Shown: positions 9,651-20,169 of the stretch, piece after piece | Layout of the letters: each line of letters starts with the position of its first letter | Position numbering within the stretch: the stretch's first letter is position 1 | Assembly: GCF_014489555.1 (NCBI RefSeq) | Contig: NZ_CP060784.1 | Span: forward strand, 3,932,501 to 3,996,500 | Direction: 5' to 3' | Source of the DNA: Hymenobacter qilianensis | GTDB taxonomy: Bacteria; Bacteroidota; Bacteroidia; Cytophagales; Hymenobacteraceae | DNA length: 64,000 nucleotides | The notes under the pieces: model-generated | Seen by the model: only the letters and a program-made list of their open reading frames with translations | Told to the model about the DNA's origin: nothing | Database searches by the model: none | Made by a program: the position numbers and the translations under genes

Positions 9651-12596
9651 TTAAAATAGCTTTAGCTGAGACTTGGGGCGCCGTAGTACTGCCTGGGCGC
9701 GCTCTACATCCTCGCTGGTCACTTCCACCGGACCGGTTAGCTCGGGCAGTGGCGCCACGGGCTCCGGCGCGGCCGGGCGCGGAATGGTGGCCGGGCCGCG
9801 CTTCTTGGCGGCCGCCCGGCGCTCCGGCTCCGGACCTTCGTCGGTGAGCAAGGCCAGCGAGTGAATTTTGTAGTAGGCAAGCTTATTACCGGCAGCCTTC
9901 CATCCTTTCACGTCGATAAACGTGTGCAGCGGCAGCTTCTCGGTTTCGCGGTCCGATTTCTTATCGCGCTGCACTTTCATCTCGACCAGCGGCTCCGGGT
10001 TGGCCGTAACGACCAGCATTTTGGAGCTTTTGCTTTCCGAAATAAATGAGAAGCGCTTTTCCAGCGTACTGGTTTCGATCTTGAAGCGCTTGACGTAGTG
10101 CACTTTCGTTTCTCCTTCCACATATATGGCGCTGAGCACCGTATCAGGTTCCAGCTTGCGCAGCAGCACGATATTAGGCATATCGAAGTGGTGCGCCGGA
10201 TCGGGCGACTTGAGCTCATAGCTACCATCCTTGTATACAACCAGGACGGTATTATCCGTGTCGAAAGTACCTAAATAGCGACCGTGGCCGGCGGTGTTGA
10301 GGCGCCCAACCACACTATCGAAGAAGATCTCGCGGCCACCTAAAGTAGAGTCGCCGAGGGCTTCCTGCTTGATGCGCTTGATGGGCTGCTTGGTTACGAT
10401 GTTGCCCTGCGAGCCTTTGCCTTTGATGGCCAGCTCCGCGAAGTCAAACTCAAACTGCTTCACCCGCGCCGGGGCCTTATCCGTCAGCTGTATGCTTACT
10501 ATTTCCGACTCAGAATTTGGGTTGGCAGTCAGGTACAGCACCTTGGAATTTTTGCCCCCCTTGGTCAGATCGTAGGTTTTGTCGCGGGTGATGCCCGTCA
10601 CGAGGAAGCGCTTAGCATAAGTTACCCCCGACGGGCCATCCTGGTACATCATGTTGTACACCAGGCGGTCGTCGTTCTTGTTGTACACGCCCACATGCAG
10701 GATGTCCTTGCCAACGAAGGTTTTCTCCGCAATGCGCGTGACCATGAACGAGCCGTCGCGGCGAATGCCAATGATATCATCTAGGTCGGAACAGTCACAG
10801 ACGAATTCGTCCTTTTTCAGGCCGAAGCCCACGAAACCGTCTTGGCGGTTCACGTAAAGCTTCTGGTTGGCTACGGCTACTTTCTGGGCCGTTACCACAT
10901 CAAAGGTGCGGAGCTGGGTTTTGCGCTCCCGACCAGCGCCGTACTTCTTCAGCAAGCCATCAAAATAGCTGATAGCGTAGCGCGTGATGTTCGCTAAGTG
11001 GTCGGCCACTTCGGCTAGCTCCGTTTCCAGCTTCTGAATGTACTCGTCGGCCTTGAAACCATCGAACTTGGAGATGCGCTTGATGCGGATTTCGGTCAGG
11101 CGCGTGAGGTCTTCCTGGGTGATGGGTCGGCGCAGCACAATGCGGGTGTCATTGGCCTTCTGCTTCTCCCCTTCCACGCGCACAAATTTCTTCAGGCCCG
11201 CGTCAATGGTTTCCAGAATCTCATCCCAGGTTTCGCACTCCTCAATTTTGCGGTAGATGCGGTTCTCGATGAAAATCTTCTCCAAAGAAGCCGAGTGCCA
11301 CTTTTCGTGCAGCTCATCCTGCCGGATTTCCAACTCACGCTCCAGCAGACGTACCGTTTTCTGGGTGCTCAGCCGCAGCATGTCCTCCACGCCCACGAAG
11401 CGCGGCTTGTCTTCGATAATAACGCAGGTATTGGGCGAAATCGAAATTTCGCAGTCAGTGAAGGCGTACAGCGCGTCCATGGTCAGGTCGGGCGATACAC
11501 CGGTGGGCAGGTGCACCTGAATCTCGACATCAGCAGCCGTGTTATCGACTACCTTCTTAATCTTGATCTTGTTGGCCTCCGAGGCCTTCACGATGCTTTC
11601 CATCAGCGCCGTAGTGGTGGTGCCGTAAGGAATATCGCGAATGACCAACATGGTTTTGTCGGCCTTCTCAATGGTGGCGCGCAGGCGGATTTTTGCCCCC
11701 CGCTGCCCCGAGTTGTAGTTGGTAATGTCACAAAGCCCCCCTGTCGAGAAATCCGGGAACAGCTGAATGTCGCGGCCCCGCAGCACATCGATGCTGGCCT
11801 TGCACAACTCGCGGAAGTTGTGGGGCATAATCTTGGTACTCAGGCCCACGGCAATGCCTTCTACGCCTTGGGCCAGCAGCAATGGAAACTTAACAGGCAG
11901 CGTGGTGGGCTCGCGCTTGCGGCCGTCGTAGCTCATCTGCCAGTCAGTGATGTCGGGATTAAACACCACATCGAGCGCAAACTTGGACAGGCGTGCCTCG
12001 ATATAACGCGGCGCAGCCGCACCATCGCCGGTCCGTATGTCGCCCCAGTTGCCCTGGGTTTCAATCAGCAGATCCTTCTGTCCCAGATTCACCATCGCGT
12101 CGCCGATGGAGGCGTCGCCGTGAGGGTGATACTGCATGGTTTGCCCGATGACGTTAGCTACTTTATTAAAGCGACCATCGTCCATCTCCTTCATGGCGTG
12201 CAAGATGCGCCGCTGCACGGGCTTCAATCCATCTTCAATTGCCGGCACAGCCCGCTCCAGAATCACGTAGGAGGCATAGTCCAGAAACCAGTTCTGGTAC
12301 ATGCCAGCCACCGTGGCTACGTCGTGAATGGTTTCGCCGGGGGCAAATTTGGGCTCCTCCTCGGTTTCTTCGGTTACTGGCGTGGGCTCGGTCGTGACGT
12401 GCACATCCTCGGACGACTCAGACAGCAGCAGCTCGCCGGAGGCACTCACTACAAATTCCGCCTTCTCCTTTTCCGATGCGGCATCAGCGTCCTCGGGCGC
12501 GGCCGAGGCTGACCCAAACTCAAAGGAGTCGCCGGCACCAAATAGATTCGGCTGCTCTTCCTGGTTCGGGTCGTGGGGATTCTTCTCTTCTGACAC
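9651..12596 (-). CDS. parC: DNA topoisomerase IV subunit A
   Basis: 981 residues. After an acidic, low-complexity N-terminal tail of about 85 residues come the winged-helix/tower domain with QRRILHAMKEMDDGRFNKVANVIG, the catalytic Tyr198 in APRYIEARL, a coiled-coil segment (about 460-560) and a C-terminal pinwheel-like region with FVGFGLKKDEFV-type repeats, ending in an Ala/Pro-rich tail. It breaks and rejoins DNA in the A2B2 enzyme that decatenates chromosomes. The partner parE lies 3.3 kb away, separated by an oppositely oriented aminopeptidase gene. The sequence resembles the Bacteroidota ParC type rather than GyrA, a call made from memory. Confidence 0.92.
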   Translation of the reverse strand: MSEEKNPHDPNQEEQPNLFGAGDSFEFGSASAAPEDADAASEKEKAEFVVSASGELLLSESSEDVHVTTEPTPVTEETEEEPKFAPGETIHDVATVAGMYQNWFLDYASYVILERAVPAIEDGLKPVQRRILHAMKEMDDGRFNKVANVIGQTMQYHPHGDASIGDAMVNLGQKDLLIETQGNWGDIRTGDGAAAPRYIEARLSKFALDVVFNPDITDWQMSYDGRKREPTTLPVKFPLLLAQGVEGIAVGLSTKIMPHNFRELCKASIDVLRGRDIQLFPDFSTGGLCDITNYNSGQRGAKIRLRATIEKADKTMLVIRDIPYGTTTTALMESIVKASEANKIKIKKVVDNTAADVEIQVHLPTGVSPDLTMDALYAFTDCEISISPNTCVIIEDKPRFVGVEDMLRLSTQKTVRLLERELEIRQDELHEKWHSASLEKIFIENRIYRKIEECETWDEILETIDAGLKKFVRVEGEKQKANDTRIVLRRPITQEDLTRLTEIRIKRISKFDGFKADEYIQKLETELAEVADHLANITRYAISYFDGLLKKYGAGRERKTQLRTFDVVTAQKVAVANQKLYVNRQDGFVGFGLKKDEFVCDCSDLDDIIGIRRDGSFMVTRIAEKTFVGKDILHVGVYNKNDDRLVYNMMYQDGPSGVTYAKRFLVTGITRDKTYDLTKGGKNSKVLYLTANPNSESEIVSIQLTDKAPARVKQFEFDFAELAIKGKGSQGNIVTKQPIKRIKQEALGDSTLGGREIFFDSVVGRLNTAGHGRYLGTFDTDNTVLVVYKDGSYELKSPDPAHHFDMPNIVLLRKLEPDTVLSAIYVEGETKVHYVKRFKIETSTLEKRFSFISESKSSKMLVVTANPEPLVEMKVQRDKKSDRETEKLPLHTFIDVKGWKAAGNKLAYYKIHSLALLTDEGPEPERRAAAKKRGPATIPRPAAPEPVAPLPELTGPVEVTSEDVERAQAVLRRPKSQLKLF

Positions 12597-13230
12597 AGTG
12601 GGGTGTGGCGCTTGCCACGATTAATGTTCTTGTACCTCTCTTTCAGCCCTGCGGCTGAAAGGCTTTTCACTAAAGACGCCTGAAAATAGATAACTGGCAA
12701 AAAATGTAAGGATCAACTCATGGAGTTTGAGTAAAAGCTACAAAGAAAATGAGCAGCGTCCGGGCTTGTTACATGTTCAGCCTGCGTATCAAAAGTACCG
12801 TTAGCTGCGCAGAACGCAATATTTGTAATGCGCGTCAAGCTCATAAAGTTCCCAATAATATTAGCCAAACACAAGCATAAACCCAATTTTATGTACCCTG
12901 CAACCAGTTCTTTCAACTTAGTGCCTTTGATAATCAGCGCAAATTATACTAACAGCTTTAGCCAAACATAGAATACATTTGATGATTAATCTTAGCTACA
13001 CCAACGGTTGCTATAATTAAGGGCGTAAAAGTCTACCATTCGCACGCTCAAAAATGCAGCGCGCGCCAATTTCTGCGCTGGGGGGCAAATTGTTGCTTGG
13101 GGCAGGCAACCCCGCTAGTATCGTCAGCATCTGGCTGTTAAAGCGCTGAGAAACGCGTCATTTGCAAACACGCTTCCTGCTGGCAGAAATACGCTTTATT
13201 CAGCCCTCACCTCTGTACTTTACTTCCTCT
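12597..13230. other. Intergenic region between parC and the aminopeptidase gene
   Basis: About 630 bp between divergent genes with only short frames. It should hold both promoters. A copy of the GGGGGGCAAATT word lies at 13081. No RNA gene or strong hairpin was recognised. Confidence 0.5.
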
Positions 13231-15704
13231 GTGCGCCTCCTTCATCACTTTCTGCCGGGCCTGCTAATCCTGGCCATCCTTTCATCTGCTAGTGCTCAGC
13301 AACCTGCCGCAAGCAGTTACCGCGCCACGGAGCGCCGGGTGAACAATCTTGTTCATACCAGGCTCGACTTACAGTTCGACTACGCCAAGCGCTACGCTTA
13401 CGGCAAGGAATGGCTCACACTCAAGCCCCACGCCTACCCCACCGATTCATTGCGCCTTGACGCCAAAGGCATGGACATCAAGGCGGTAGCTTTAGTGAAC
13501 GGCACATCGATGCAGCCGCTGAAGTACGCGTATACCGATCAGCGGAACCTGCGCGTGAACCTGGGCCGAGAAATGCCCCCCGGCGCTGCTTACACGGTTT
13601 ATATCGAATACACGGCCAAGCCCGACGAGGCCAATGTAAAGGGCAGCGCCGCCATTTTGGAAGCAAAGGGCCTGTACTTCATTAACCCCGACAGCGCTGT
13701 GGCCGGCAAGCCCGTACAGATCTGGACGCAGGGCGAGACCGAAGGCTCTTCGGTATGGTTTCCGACCATCGATAGGCCGAATCAGAAAACGACTTCGGAA
13801 ATCAGTCTGACCGTGCCTAGTAAGTACGTCACGCTGAGCAACGGCGCGCTCGTGCAGCAAAAGCCGGCCGGCGCGGGCTTGCGCACGGATACCTGGAAGA
13901 TGGAGCAGCCCCACGCGCCTTACCTCTTTATGCTGGCCATTGGCGACTTCCGCATCACGAAGGACACGTGGCGGGGCAAGGAAGTGAGCTATTATTTGGA
14001 GCCAAAATTTGCCCCCCAGGCCCGCGCTATTTTTGGCAAAACGCCCCAGATGCTGGAGTTTTTTCCCAACGCCTCGGCGTGGAGTTTCCGTGGAATAAAT
14101 ATGCCCAGATAGTGGCCCGCGACTACGTGAGCGGGGCCATGGAAAACACGACCGCTTCTCTGTTTGGCGAGCAAGCCCAGGGCACCGCCCGCGAGCTGCT
14201 GGACTGGGAATACGCCGGTGTGGAGCGCGAAATTGCCCACGAAATATTCCATCACTGGTTTGGCGACTACGTGACGGCCGAAAGCTGGAGCAACCTGACT
14301 ATGAACGAGTCATTTGCCAACTTTTGTGAAGTACTCTGGGCCGAGCACGCTTACGGCCCCGATGCCGGCGCGGCTCAGGCCGACCGCAGCCTGCGCAACT
14401 ATCTGCGCACTTCTTCCAACTATGAGAAGCCGCTGGTGCGCTTTCAGTATGCCGATAAAGAGGACATGTTTGATGGCGTGACGTACCAGAAAGGCGGCAG
14501 CATTCTGAACATGCTGCGCGCCCACTTGGGCGAGGAAATATTCTTCCGGGGCTTGCAGCACTATTTAAAGCAAAATGCCTTCGGAACGGGCGAGCCGCAC
14601 CAGTTGCGCCTGGCCCTCGAAGAGGTATCAGGCCAGGACTTGAACTGGTTTTTCAATCAATGGTATTACGGCGCCGGCCACCCCGTGGTTACCATTGACT
14701 ACCAGTGGGATGCGGCCCGCAAGCGACAGGCAGTGGTAGTGCGCCAAACCCAGGCTGGGGGGCTTTTTGTGCTGCCGCTGCTGGTTGATGTGTACGCTGG
14801 GGGCAAAGCGCAGCGCTACCACGCTACTCTTCGTAATGCTATCGATACGCTGTACTTTCCGGCTGCTACTAAACCGGATTTGGTGAACGTGGACGCCGCC
14901 AAAGTGCAGGTGTGGCAGAAGCAGGACAACAAATCATTGGCCGAATACGCCTACCAGTTCCGCCACGCCCCGCACTACCTCGACCGCCGCGAAGCCCTGG
15001 CCGCTGCTCAAGCCAAACCAACCGATCCGCTAGCCCAAAAAATTCTGGTGGCTGGCCTCACCGACAAATCTGCCGCTTTGCGAGAGATGACCGTTCAGGC
15101 TCTTGACCTCAAAAATGCCCCCCAGCGCCGGGCGGCCGCTCCCCTGCTCGCCAAGCTAGCCGCCAACGATTCATCGGTGCAGGTGCAGGCGGCGGCGCTT
15201 ACGGCGCTCGGCACGCTGGAGGAGAAGCGCTACGCCAGGCTGTTCAGCAAAGCTCTCGACAGCAAATCGTACCGAGTGCAGGGGGCGGCGCTGCAGGCCC
15301 TGTTGCCGCTTCAACCCAAGCAGGCGCTGGCCCGCGCCAGCGCCTTCGAGGCCGATAACAAAGGAGCATTAACCGTGGCCTTGGTAAATGTATATGGCCA
15401 AGCCGGCGGACCAGCCCAATGGCCCTCGATATTGAGCAAGTATGATGCAGCCGGCCCCAATGGGCGCTTCGATATGCTGACCGGAATGGTGGAAATGCTC
15501 GGTCGTTTGGAAGATGCCGCGGCGCTGGCGGAGGGCATTACGCGAATGAAAGATCTGGCAGTGAAGTTTAAGGCCTATGGCGTTGCTGAACCAATTATCG
15601 GCGGGCTGCGGCAAGTAGAACAGCAGCAGGCCGCGCGCCCAACTGCGACCCAGACCAAAACGCTGGTAGCAGCAGCGGTAAAAGAAATTCAGGAAGCCAA
15701 TTAG
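13231..15704 (+). CDS. M1 family metallopeptidase (aminopeptidase N-like), one frameshift
   Basis: Secreted zinc aminopeptidase of about 824 residues once one base is restored. The start is taken at GTG 13231, giving a clean signal peptide (LLHHFLPGLLILAILSSASAQ in part); a TTG at 13162 is possible. The N-terminal beta domain is followed by the substrate motif GAMEN and zinc motif HEIFHHW with the downstream NESFA glutamate, then HEAT-like C-terminal repeats. The frame breaks in the T6 run at 14059-14064; a seventh T restores EFFSQRLGVEFPWNKYAQ. The break hits just before GAMEN in an otherwise intact gene, so sequence error is likely. Confidence 0.9.
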
Positions 15705-15746
15705 CGCGGCTTGTGGCTGAAAAAGCCTAAATAAAATTGCCACATA

Positions 15747-15845
15747 AAGGCGGTCATGCAGAGCAACGCGAAGCATCTCGCGTGTTTAGTGGGATTACTA
15801 ATCTTATATCAGCACGCGAGATGCTCCGCTCTGCATGACCGCCTT
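15747..15845. repeat. REP-like intergenic palindrome, copy 1
   Basis: AAGGCGGTCATGCAGAGC at 15747-15764 pairs with 15828-15845, with inner pairing of the GCATCTCGCG and CGCGAGATGC segments. It lies between the convergent aminopeptidase and parE genes. It shares the GTCATGCAGAGC core with copies near 19.9, 25.4, 29.2 and 42.0 kb. Confidence 0.9.
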
Positions 15846-15856
15846 ATTCATAACTA

Positions 15857-15899
15857 ATAGAAAAGCCCCAGTCGGAAGTGTCGGCTGGGGCTTTTCTAT
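15857..15899. terminator. Bidirectional terminator between aminopeptidase and parE
   Basis: Perfect 15-bp stem ATAGAAAAGCCCCAG / CTGGGGCTTTTCTAT with a 13-nt loop, serving the two convergent genes. Confidence 0.88.
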
Positions 15900-15925
15900 G
15901 AATTTAAGTTTTGAAAAAGCGGGCT

Positions 15926-17845
15926 CTATGCAAACGCCATATCTTCTTCGGCTACTTCTTCTACTGGCAGCACATCGGAGGTAATAAGGTCCTTCTCCTG
16001 ACGCAGGTTATCGATGATAAACTCCTGACGGGCAGGCGTATTCTTGCCCATGTAATACGTCAGGACTTGCTGAATAGAGCGGTCAGATTGCAGAATGACG
16101 GGCTCCAGCTTGATGTTTTCGCCAATGAACTTGCCGAACTCATCGGGGCTGATTTCACCCAAACCTTTGAAGCGCGTTACTTCGGGGTTGCGGCCCAGCT
16201 TGCGCATAGCCTCCTGCTTTTCCTGCTCGTTGTAGCAGTAGATGGTCGTTTTCTTATTGCGGACGCGAAACAGAGGTGTTTCCAGAATGAAAACATGGTT
16301 GTTGCGCACCAGATCGGGGAAAAACTGTAGGAAGAACGTAAGCAGCAGCAAGCGAATGTGCATGCCGTCCACGTCGGCGTCGGTGGCAATTACCACGCGG
16401 TTGTAGCGCAGGTGTTCGATGCCTTCTTCGATGTTGAGCGCGTGCTGGAGCAGGTTCAACTCCTCGTTCTCGTACACGATTTTCTTCTTCAGCCCGAAGC
16501 AGTTCAGCGGCTTACCGCGCAAGCTGAATACGGCTTCCGTCTCCACGTTGCGGCTTTTAGTAATGGAGCCTGACGCGGAATCGCCCTCCGTGATGAACAG
16601 CGTGGTGAGAGCTTCGGCTTCCTGCTTGCCTTCGCCGAGGTGGAAGCGGCAGTCGCGGAGCTTGCGGTTATGGAGGTTGGCTTTTTTGGCGCGCTGGTTA
16701 GCCAGCTTTTTCACGCCCGCCATATCCTTACGCTCCCGCTCGCTCTGCTCGATGCGCCGCTTAAGCGCGTCGGCCACTGCCTGGTTTTTGTGCAGGTAAT
16801 TGTCGAGATGCTCTTTTACAAAGTCCAGAATAAAGCCGCGCACCGTGGGGCCGTCCTCACCCATATTGATGGAGCCAAGCTTGGTTTTGGTCTGGCTTTC
16901 AAACACCGGCTCCTGCACCCGCACCGAAATGGCCGCGATAATGGAGCCCCGAATGTCGGCCGCGTCGTATTCCTTCTTATAGAACTCGCGCACGGTTTTG
17001 ACCACCGCCTCACGGAAGGCTGCCAAGTGCGTACCACCCTGGGTGGTGTACTGGCCGTTTACGAAAGAATAATACTCCTCGCCGTAGTCGTTGCCGTGCG
17101 TTAGCGCCAGTTCAATATCGGGGGCTTTGAGGTGGATAATGGGGTAGCGCAGGCTCTCCGCGTCGGCTTTGCGCGAAAGCAAATCGAGCAGACCATTTTC
17201 GGAGTAGTATTTCTGCCCGTTGAAGTTGATAGTCAGGCCCGCGTTCAGGTACACGTAGTTCCAGATCTGATTTTCCAGATATTCCGGAATGAAGCGGTAG
17301 TTCTTGAATACCGTATCATCGGGCTGAAATACCATCAGAGTGCCGTTGCGCTGGGAGGTTTTCGCGGGCTTAGGGTCCTGCACCAACTTGCCCTGCGAGA
17401 ACTCCGCCGACTTCATCAGGCCGTCGCGCACGCTTTGCACCAGGAAGTAGTTGCTGAGCGCATTCACGGCTTTGGTACCCACGCCGTTCAGGCCCACCGA
17501 CTTCTGAAACACCTTGGAATCGTACTTGCCGCCGGTGTTGATCTTGCTGACCACGTCCACCACTTTGCCCAGCGGAATACCGCGGCCATAGTCGCGCACC
17601 TGCACGCGCTGGTCAGATATCTTGATGTCGATGGTGCGGCCGTGGCCCATCACGTGCTCGTCGATGGAATTATCAATAACTTCCTTCACAAGTACATAAA
17701 TACCGTCGTCGTAGGCCGAGCCATCGCCGAGCTTACCGATGTACATACCGGGCCGCAAACGGATATGCTCACGCCAATCAAGCGAGCGGATGCTGTCTTC
17801 GGTGTACGCGTGTTGGGGGGCAATGGGAAGTTGTTCGTCAGCCAT
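15926..17845 (-). CDS. parE: DNA topoisomerase IV subunit B
   Basis: 639 residues from ATG 17845 (MADEQLPIAP); an upstream in-frame start at 17902 adds 19 non-conserved residues and was not used. The GHKL ATPase domain shows LVKEVIDNSIDEH and YGRGIP, followed by the transducer domain and the TOPRIM domain with LFITEGDSASGS and DADVDGMHIR. It supplies ATP hydrolysis and strand capture for topoisomerase IV with ParC. It is transcribed in the same direction as parC, but an opposite-strand peptidase gene separates the two, so they are probably separate transcription units. Confidence 0.95.
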   Translation of the reverse strand: MADEQLPIAPQHAYTEDSIRSLDWREHIRLRPGMYIGKLGDGSAYDDGIYVLVKEVIDNSIDEHVMGHGRTIDIKISDQRVQVRDYGRGIPLGKVVDVVSKINTGGKYDSKVFQKSVGLNGVGTKAVNALSNYFLVQSVRDGLMKSAEFSQGKLVQDPKPAKTSQRNGTLMVFQPDDTVFKNYRFIPEYLENQIWNYVYLNAGLTINFNGQKYYSENGLLDLLSRKADAESLRYPIIHLKAPDIELALTHGNDYGEEYYSFVNGQYTTQGGTHLAAFREAVVKTVREFYKKEYDAADIRGSIIAAISVRVQEPVFESQTKTKLGSINMGEDGPTVRGFILDFVKEHLDNYLHKNQAVADALKRRIEQSERERKDMAGVKKLANQRAKKANLHNRKLRDCRFHLGEGKQEAEALTTLFITEGDSASGSITKSRNVETEAVFSLRGKPLNCFGLKKKIVYENEELNLLQHALNIEEGIEHLRYNRVVIATDADVDGMHIRLLLLTFFLQFFPDLVRNNHVFILETPLFRVRNKKTTIYCYNEQEKQEAMRKLGRNPEVTRFKGLGEISPDEFGKFIGENIKLEPVILQSDRSIQQVLTYYMGKNTPARQEFIIDNLRQEKDLITSDVLPVEEVAEEDMAFA

Positions 17846-18086
17846 ATAAACTAGGTAATCAAATTTGAGGTAAAATAACGCAGAAAATTGGCCTTTTCTC
17901 AACAGTAAGCCGTAGGAGGGCGCAAGACTGCTGCTCGTGGAACCGAAGCGCTGATTTTAGCCATAAATATTAGCAAAATTTCCAACTAAAACCAGCCCCT
18001 AGCGCACATAGTTCCTCCCAAAAACAACATCCATTACCCTGACGCCCAACTTTACTTCTCTTCTGCTTTCCTAATTTTTTTAGCTA

Positions 18087-19260
18087 ATGCTTTCTACCTC
18101 TAAACACTTTAACGGCCCTCGACCCAACTCGACTCCGGCCGAGGTGAAATTGCCCCCGTCATCTACTATACCTTCCTGCTCATTGGTTTGTCGCTGCTCG
18201 TGTTCGTGCTCTGGAAGCTCGACAGTGTGTTGCTGCCCATCACGTTTGCAGCCCTCTTTTCCATTCTGCTGCTGCCGTTGTGCCAACGCTTTGAGCGGTG
18301 GGGCTGGCCGAGGGTGCTGGCCATTCTCTTTTGTCTGTTGCTGGTGATTGTCGGATTGGCAGCCATAATCTTCGCTTTCGGCTCGCAGATGACGCAGTTT
18401 AAGGCCGAACTTCCCAAGCTGCAGACTAAACTGGTGCAGTATTTCGACCAGATTCAGCAGATGCTGAGCCAGCGCTTTGGCATTGAGCCCATCAGCAAAG
18501 ACGAGTTGATTGATTCATCGCTCAAGAGCGCTAAAAAAGATGCTGGCGGATACCTGGGCGCTACGCTAAACACCACGGCCGATGTGCTGAGCGTGGTCAC
18601 GCTGGTGCCTATCTATATGTTCTGCTTCCTGTATTACCGCGACCACATGCGGCAGTTTATGTTCCGCTTTGTAAGCCCCGAGAAGCGCACATCGGTACTG
18701 CACACCGTGGACAGTATCCAGACGGTGATCCAGGCCTATATCAGTGGTCTGATGACAGTTATCGTGATTGTGGCCATTCTGAATGCTATTGGCCTGCTCG
18801 TTCTGGGGTCAAATTCGCCATTTTCTTCGCCGTCTTTGCCTCGGTTCTGACCATCATTCCCTACATCGGTATTCTGATTGGCTCGGCCTTACCGGCCATC
18901 ATTACGCTGGTCGAAACCGGCTCGCCGGCCAAAGCACTGGGCGTAATTGGCGTGTTTGTGTTTGTGCAGTTCCTGGAGGGCAATTTTATTACGCCTATGA
19001 TTACGGGCTCCAAAGTGAGCATCAACCCGATGGCGGCCATCATTGCGCTTATTCTGGGGGGCGAATTGTGGGGAACGCCGGGCATCATCATTAGCATTCC
19101 GCTGATAGCCGTGATTAAGGTAGTGCTCGACTCATCCAAAGCCACGGAGCCGTTCGGCTTTCTGCTGGGCGACGTGGCCGATGGCGACGATATTGTAGAC
19201 AAGAAGGCCGAGCCAGGCTTTTTTGGGCGGCTTTGGCAGCGCCTGCGAGGAGCCTCGTAA
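18087..19260 (+). CDS. AI-2E family permease, two frameshifts
   Basis: About 391 residues after two one-base corrections. The family (PF01594, PerM/TqsA-like) has eight or so membrane helices and is linked to export or ion exchange; the substrate here is unknown. From ATG 18087 the frame breaks at C5 (18153-18157); a sixth C joins EVKLPP to VIYYTFLLIGLSLLVFVLWK. It breaks again at G4 (18805-18808); one more G joins LLVLG to VKFAIFFAVFASVLTIIPYI, which carries on to the stop at 19260 with the conserved GTPGIIISIPLIAVIK end. Both breaks are in G/C runs, which suggests sequence error. Confidence 0.82.
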
Positions 19261-19351
19261 CCTGGGGGGCAATTTGTTAGTATAAACTCCTGATCAGCTT
19301 CTTGACGTGGCTGTGCTACACATTCTGACCTAACCCTAAAACAAACTTACC

Positions 19352-19816
19352 ATGGCCTCTATTAGCGATAACACTGCCCGCGCTTATAACGACCTCGTCG
19401 AAATCAACGAAACTGGTGCCAAAGGCTACCAGGAAGCCGCCGAAGGCGCTACCAGTCCTCAATTAAAGTCGCAACTGAGCCAGTTCAGCCAGCAGCGCGC
19501 CCAGTTTGCTTCTGAGCTGAAGCAGCAGGCTCGTCAGTTTGGTATCAATACCGAAGCCGGCAACACAGTGGAAGGCGTAGTTGCCGATGCTGCTGCTGCT
19601 GTACACCGCGGCTGGATTAACATTAAATCGGTCATCACCGGCCAGGACGACAACGCCATTCTGGGCGAGTGCGAAACCGGCGACAAAGTAGCCCTCGAAG
19701 CCTACGAGCAAGCGCTGAAAGCTGAGGGCCTGCCCGTTGAAGCCAAGTCGATCATTCAAAAGCAGCACGGTGAAATCCTGGCTGCCAAAAACCAGATTAC
19801 TTCGTTGAAGCGCTAA
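19352..19816 (+). CDS. PA2169 family four-helix-bundle protein (DUF2383)
   Basis: 154 residues, soluble and helical. The pattern LVEINETGAKGYQEAAEGA at the N-terminus and the later GECETGDKVALEAYEQAL helix fit the ferritin-like PA2169/DUF2383 family, whose biochemical function is not established; members often appear in stress or stationary-phase regulons. It is monocistronic, 91 bp after the permease gene, and is closed by a strong terminator. Confidence 0.8.
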   Translation: MASISDNTARAYNDLVEINETGAKGYQEAAEGATSPQLKSQLSQFSQQRAQFASELKQQARQFGINTEAGNTVEGVVADAAAAVHRGWINIKSVITGQDDNAILGECETGDKVALEAYEQALKAEGLPVEAKSIIQKQHGEILAAKNQITSLKR

Positions 19817-19837
19817 TTCGCTTTCCCGATTTATAAT

Positions 19838-19869
19838 AAAAGCCCCCAGATTCGTCTGGGGGCTTTTTT
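19838..19869. terminator. Terminator after the PA2169 family gene
   Basis: AAAAGCCCCCAGA and TCTGGGGGCTTTTTT arms around a TTCG tetraloop, 22 bases after the stop codon. Confidence 0.93.
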
Positions 19870-19889
19870 GTGCACAAATATTCCACAAA

Positions 19890-20069
19890 AGAACGTCATG
19901 CAGAGCGCAGCGAAGCAGCTTATGGGCTGATGTAGGAGTAGTAGTCTCAACAAACAGACCGTCATGCTTGATCTGGCGTCCGCCTGTCGAAGCATCTCTA
20001 CTGGTTAGTAGAATCAATACCATTGCAACGAAGCGGCAGAGATGCTTCGATTCCTCAGCATGACGTTCT
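19890..20069. repeat. REP-like intergenic palindrome, compound copy 2
   Basis: AGAACGTCATG at 19890-19900 pairs with CATGACGTTCT at 20059-20069. Inside lie a second GTCATGC and the pair GAAGCATCTCT / AGAGATGCTTCG. This looks like two or more elements of the GTCATGCAGAGC family joined together. Confidence 0.85.
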
Positions 20070-20116
20070 GCTCATCAGTCATTCCTACGATTTCTTTTTG
20101 CAACCTTAGTAGGGCT

Positions 20117-20124
20117 TATCTTTG
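20117..20124 (+). promoter_or_regulatory. Candidate Bacteroidota -7 promoter element
   Basis: TATCTTTG matches the TAnnTTTG consensus. A TTTG sits at 20097-20100, though the 16-nt spacing is somewhat short. If real, transcription starts near 20131, which excludes the TTG at 20122 as start of the next gene. Confidence 0.4.
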
Positions 20125-20169
20125 TTACCAATATCATTAGCTAAATCAGAATCCAAATCTGCGCTGCCT

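Noticed and set aside
11295..12512. 405-codon open frame on the plus strand
   Set aside because: It lies wholly antisense to the conserved parC gene, is His/Gly-rich and shows no domain; GC-rich codon bias opens such shadow frames.
17132..17854. 240-codon open frame on the plus strand
   Set aside because: Antisense to the GHKL domain of parE; composition rich in Val, His and Ala as in other shadows.
19890..20069. CRISPR array
   Set aside because: The repeated words are inverted, not direct, and lack regular spacers; they belong to the REP-like palindromes.
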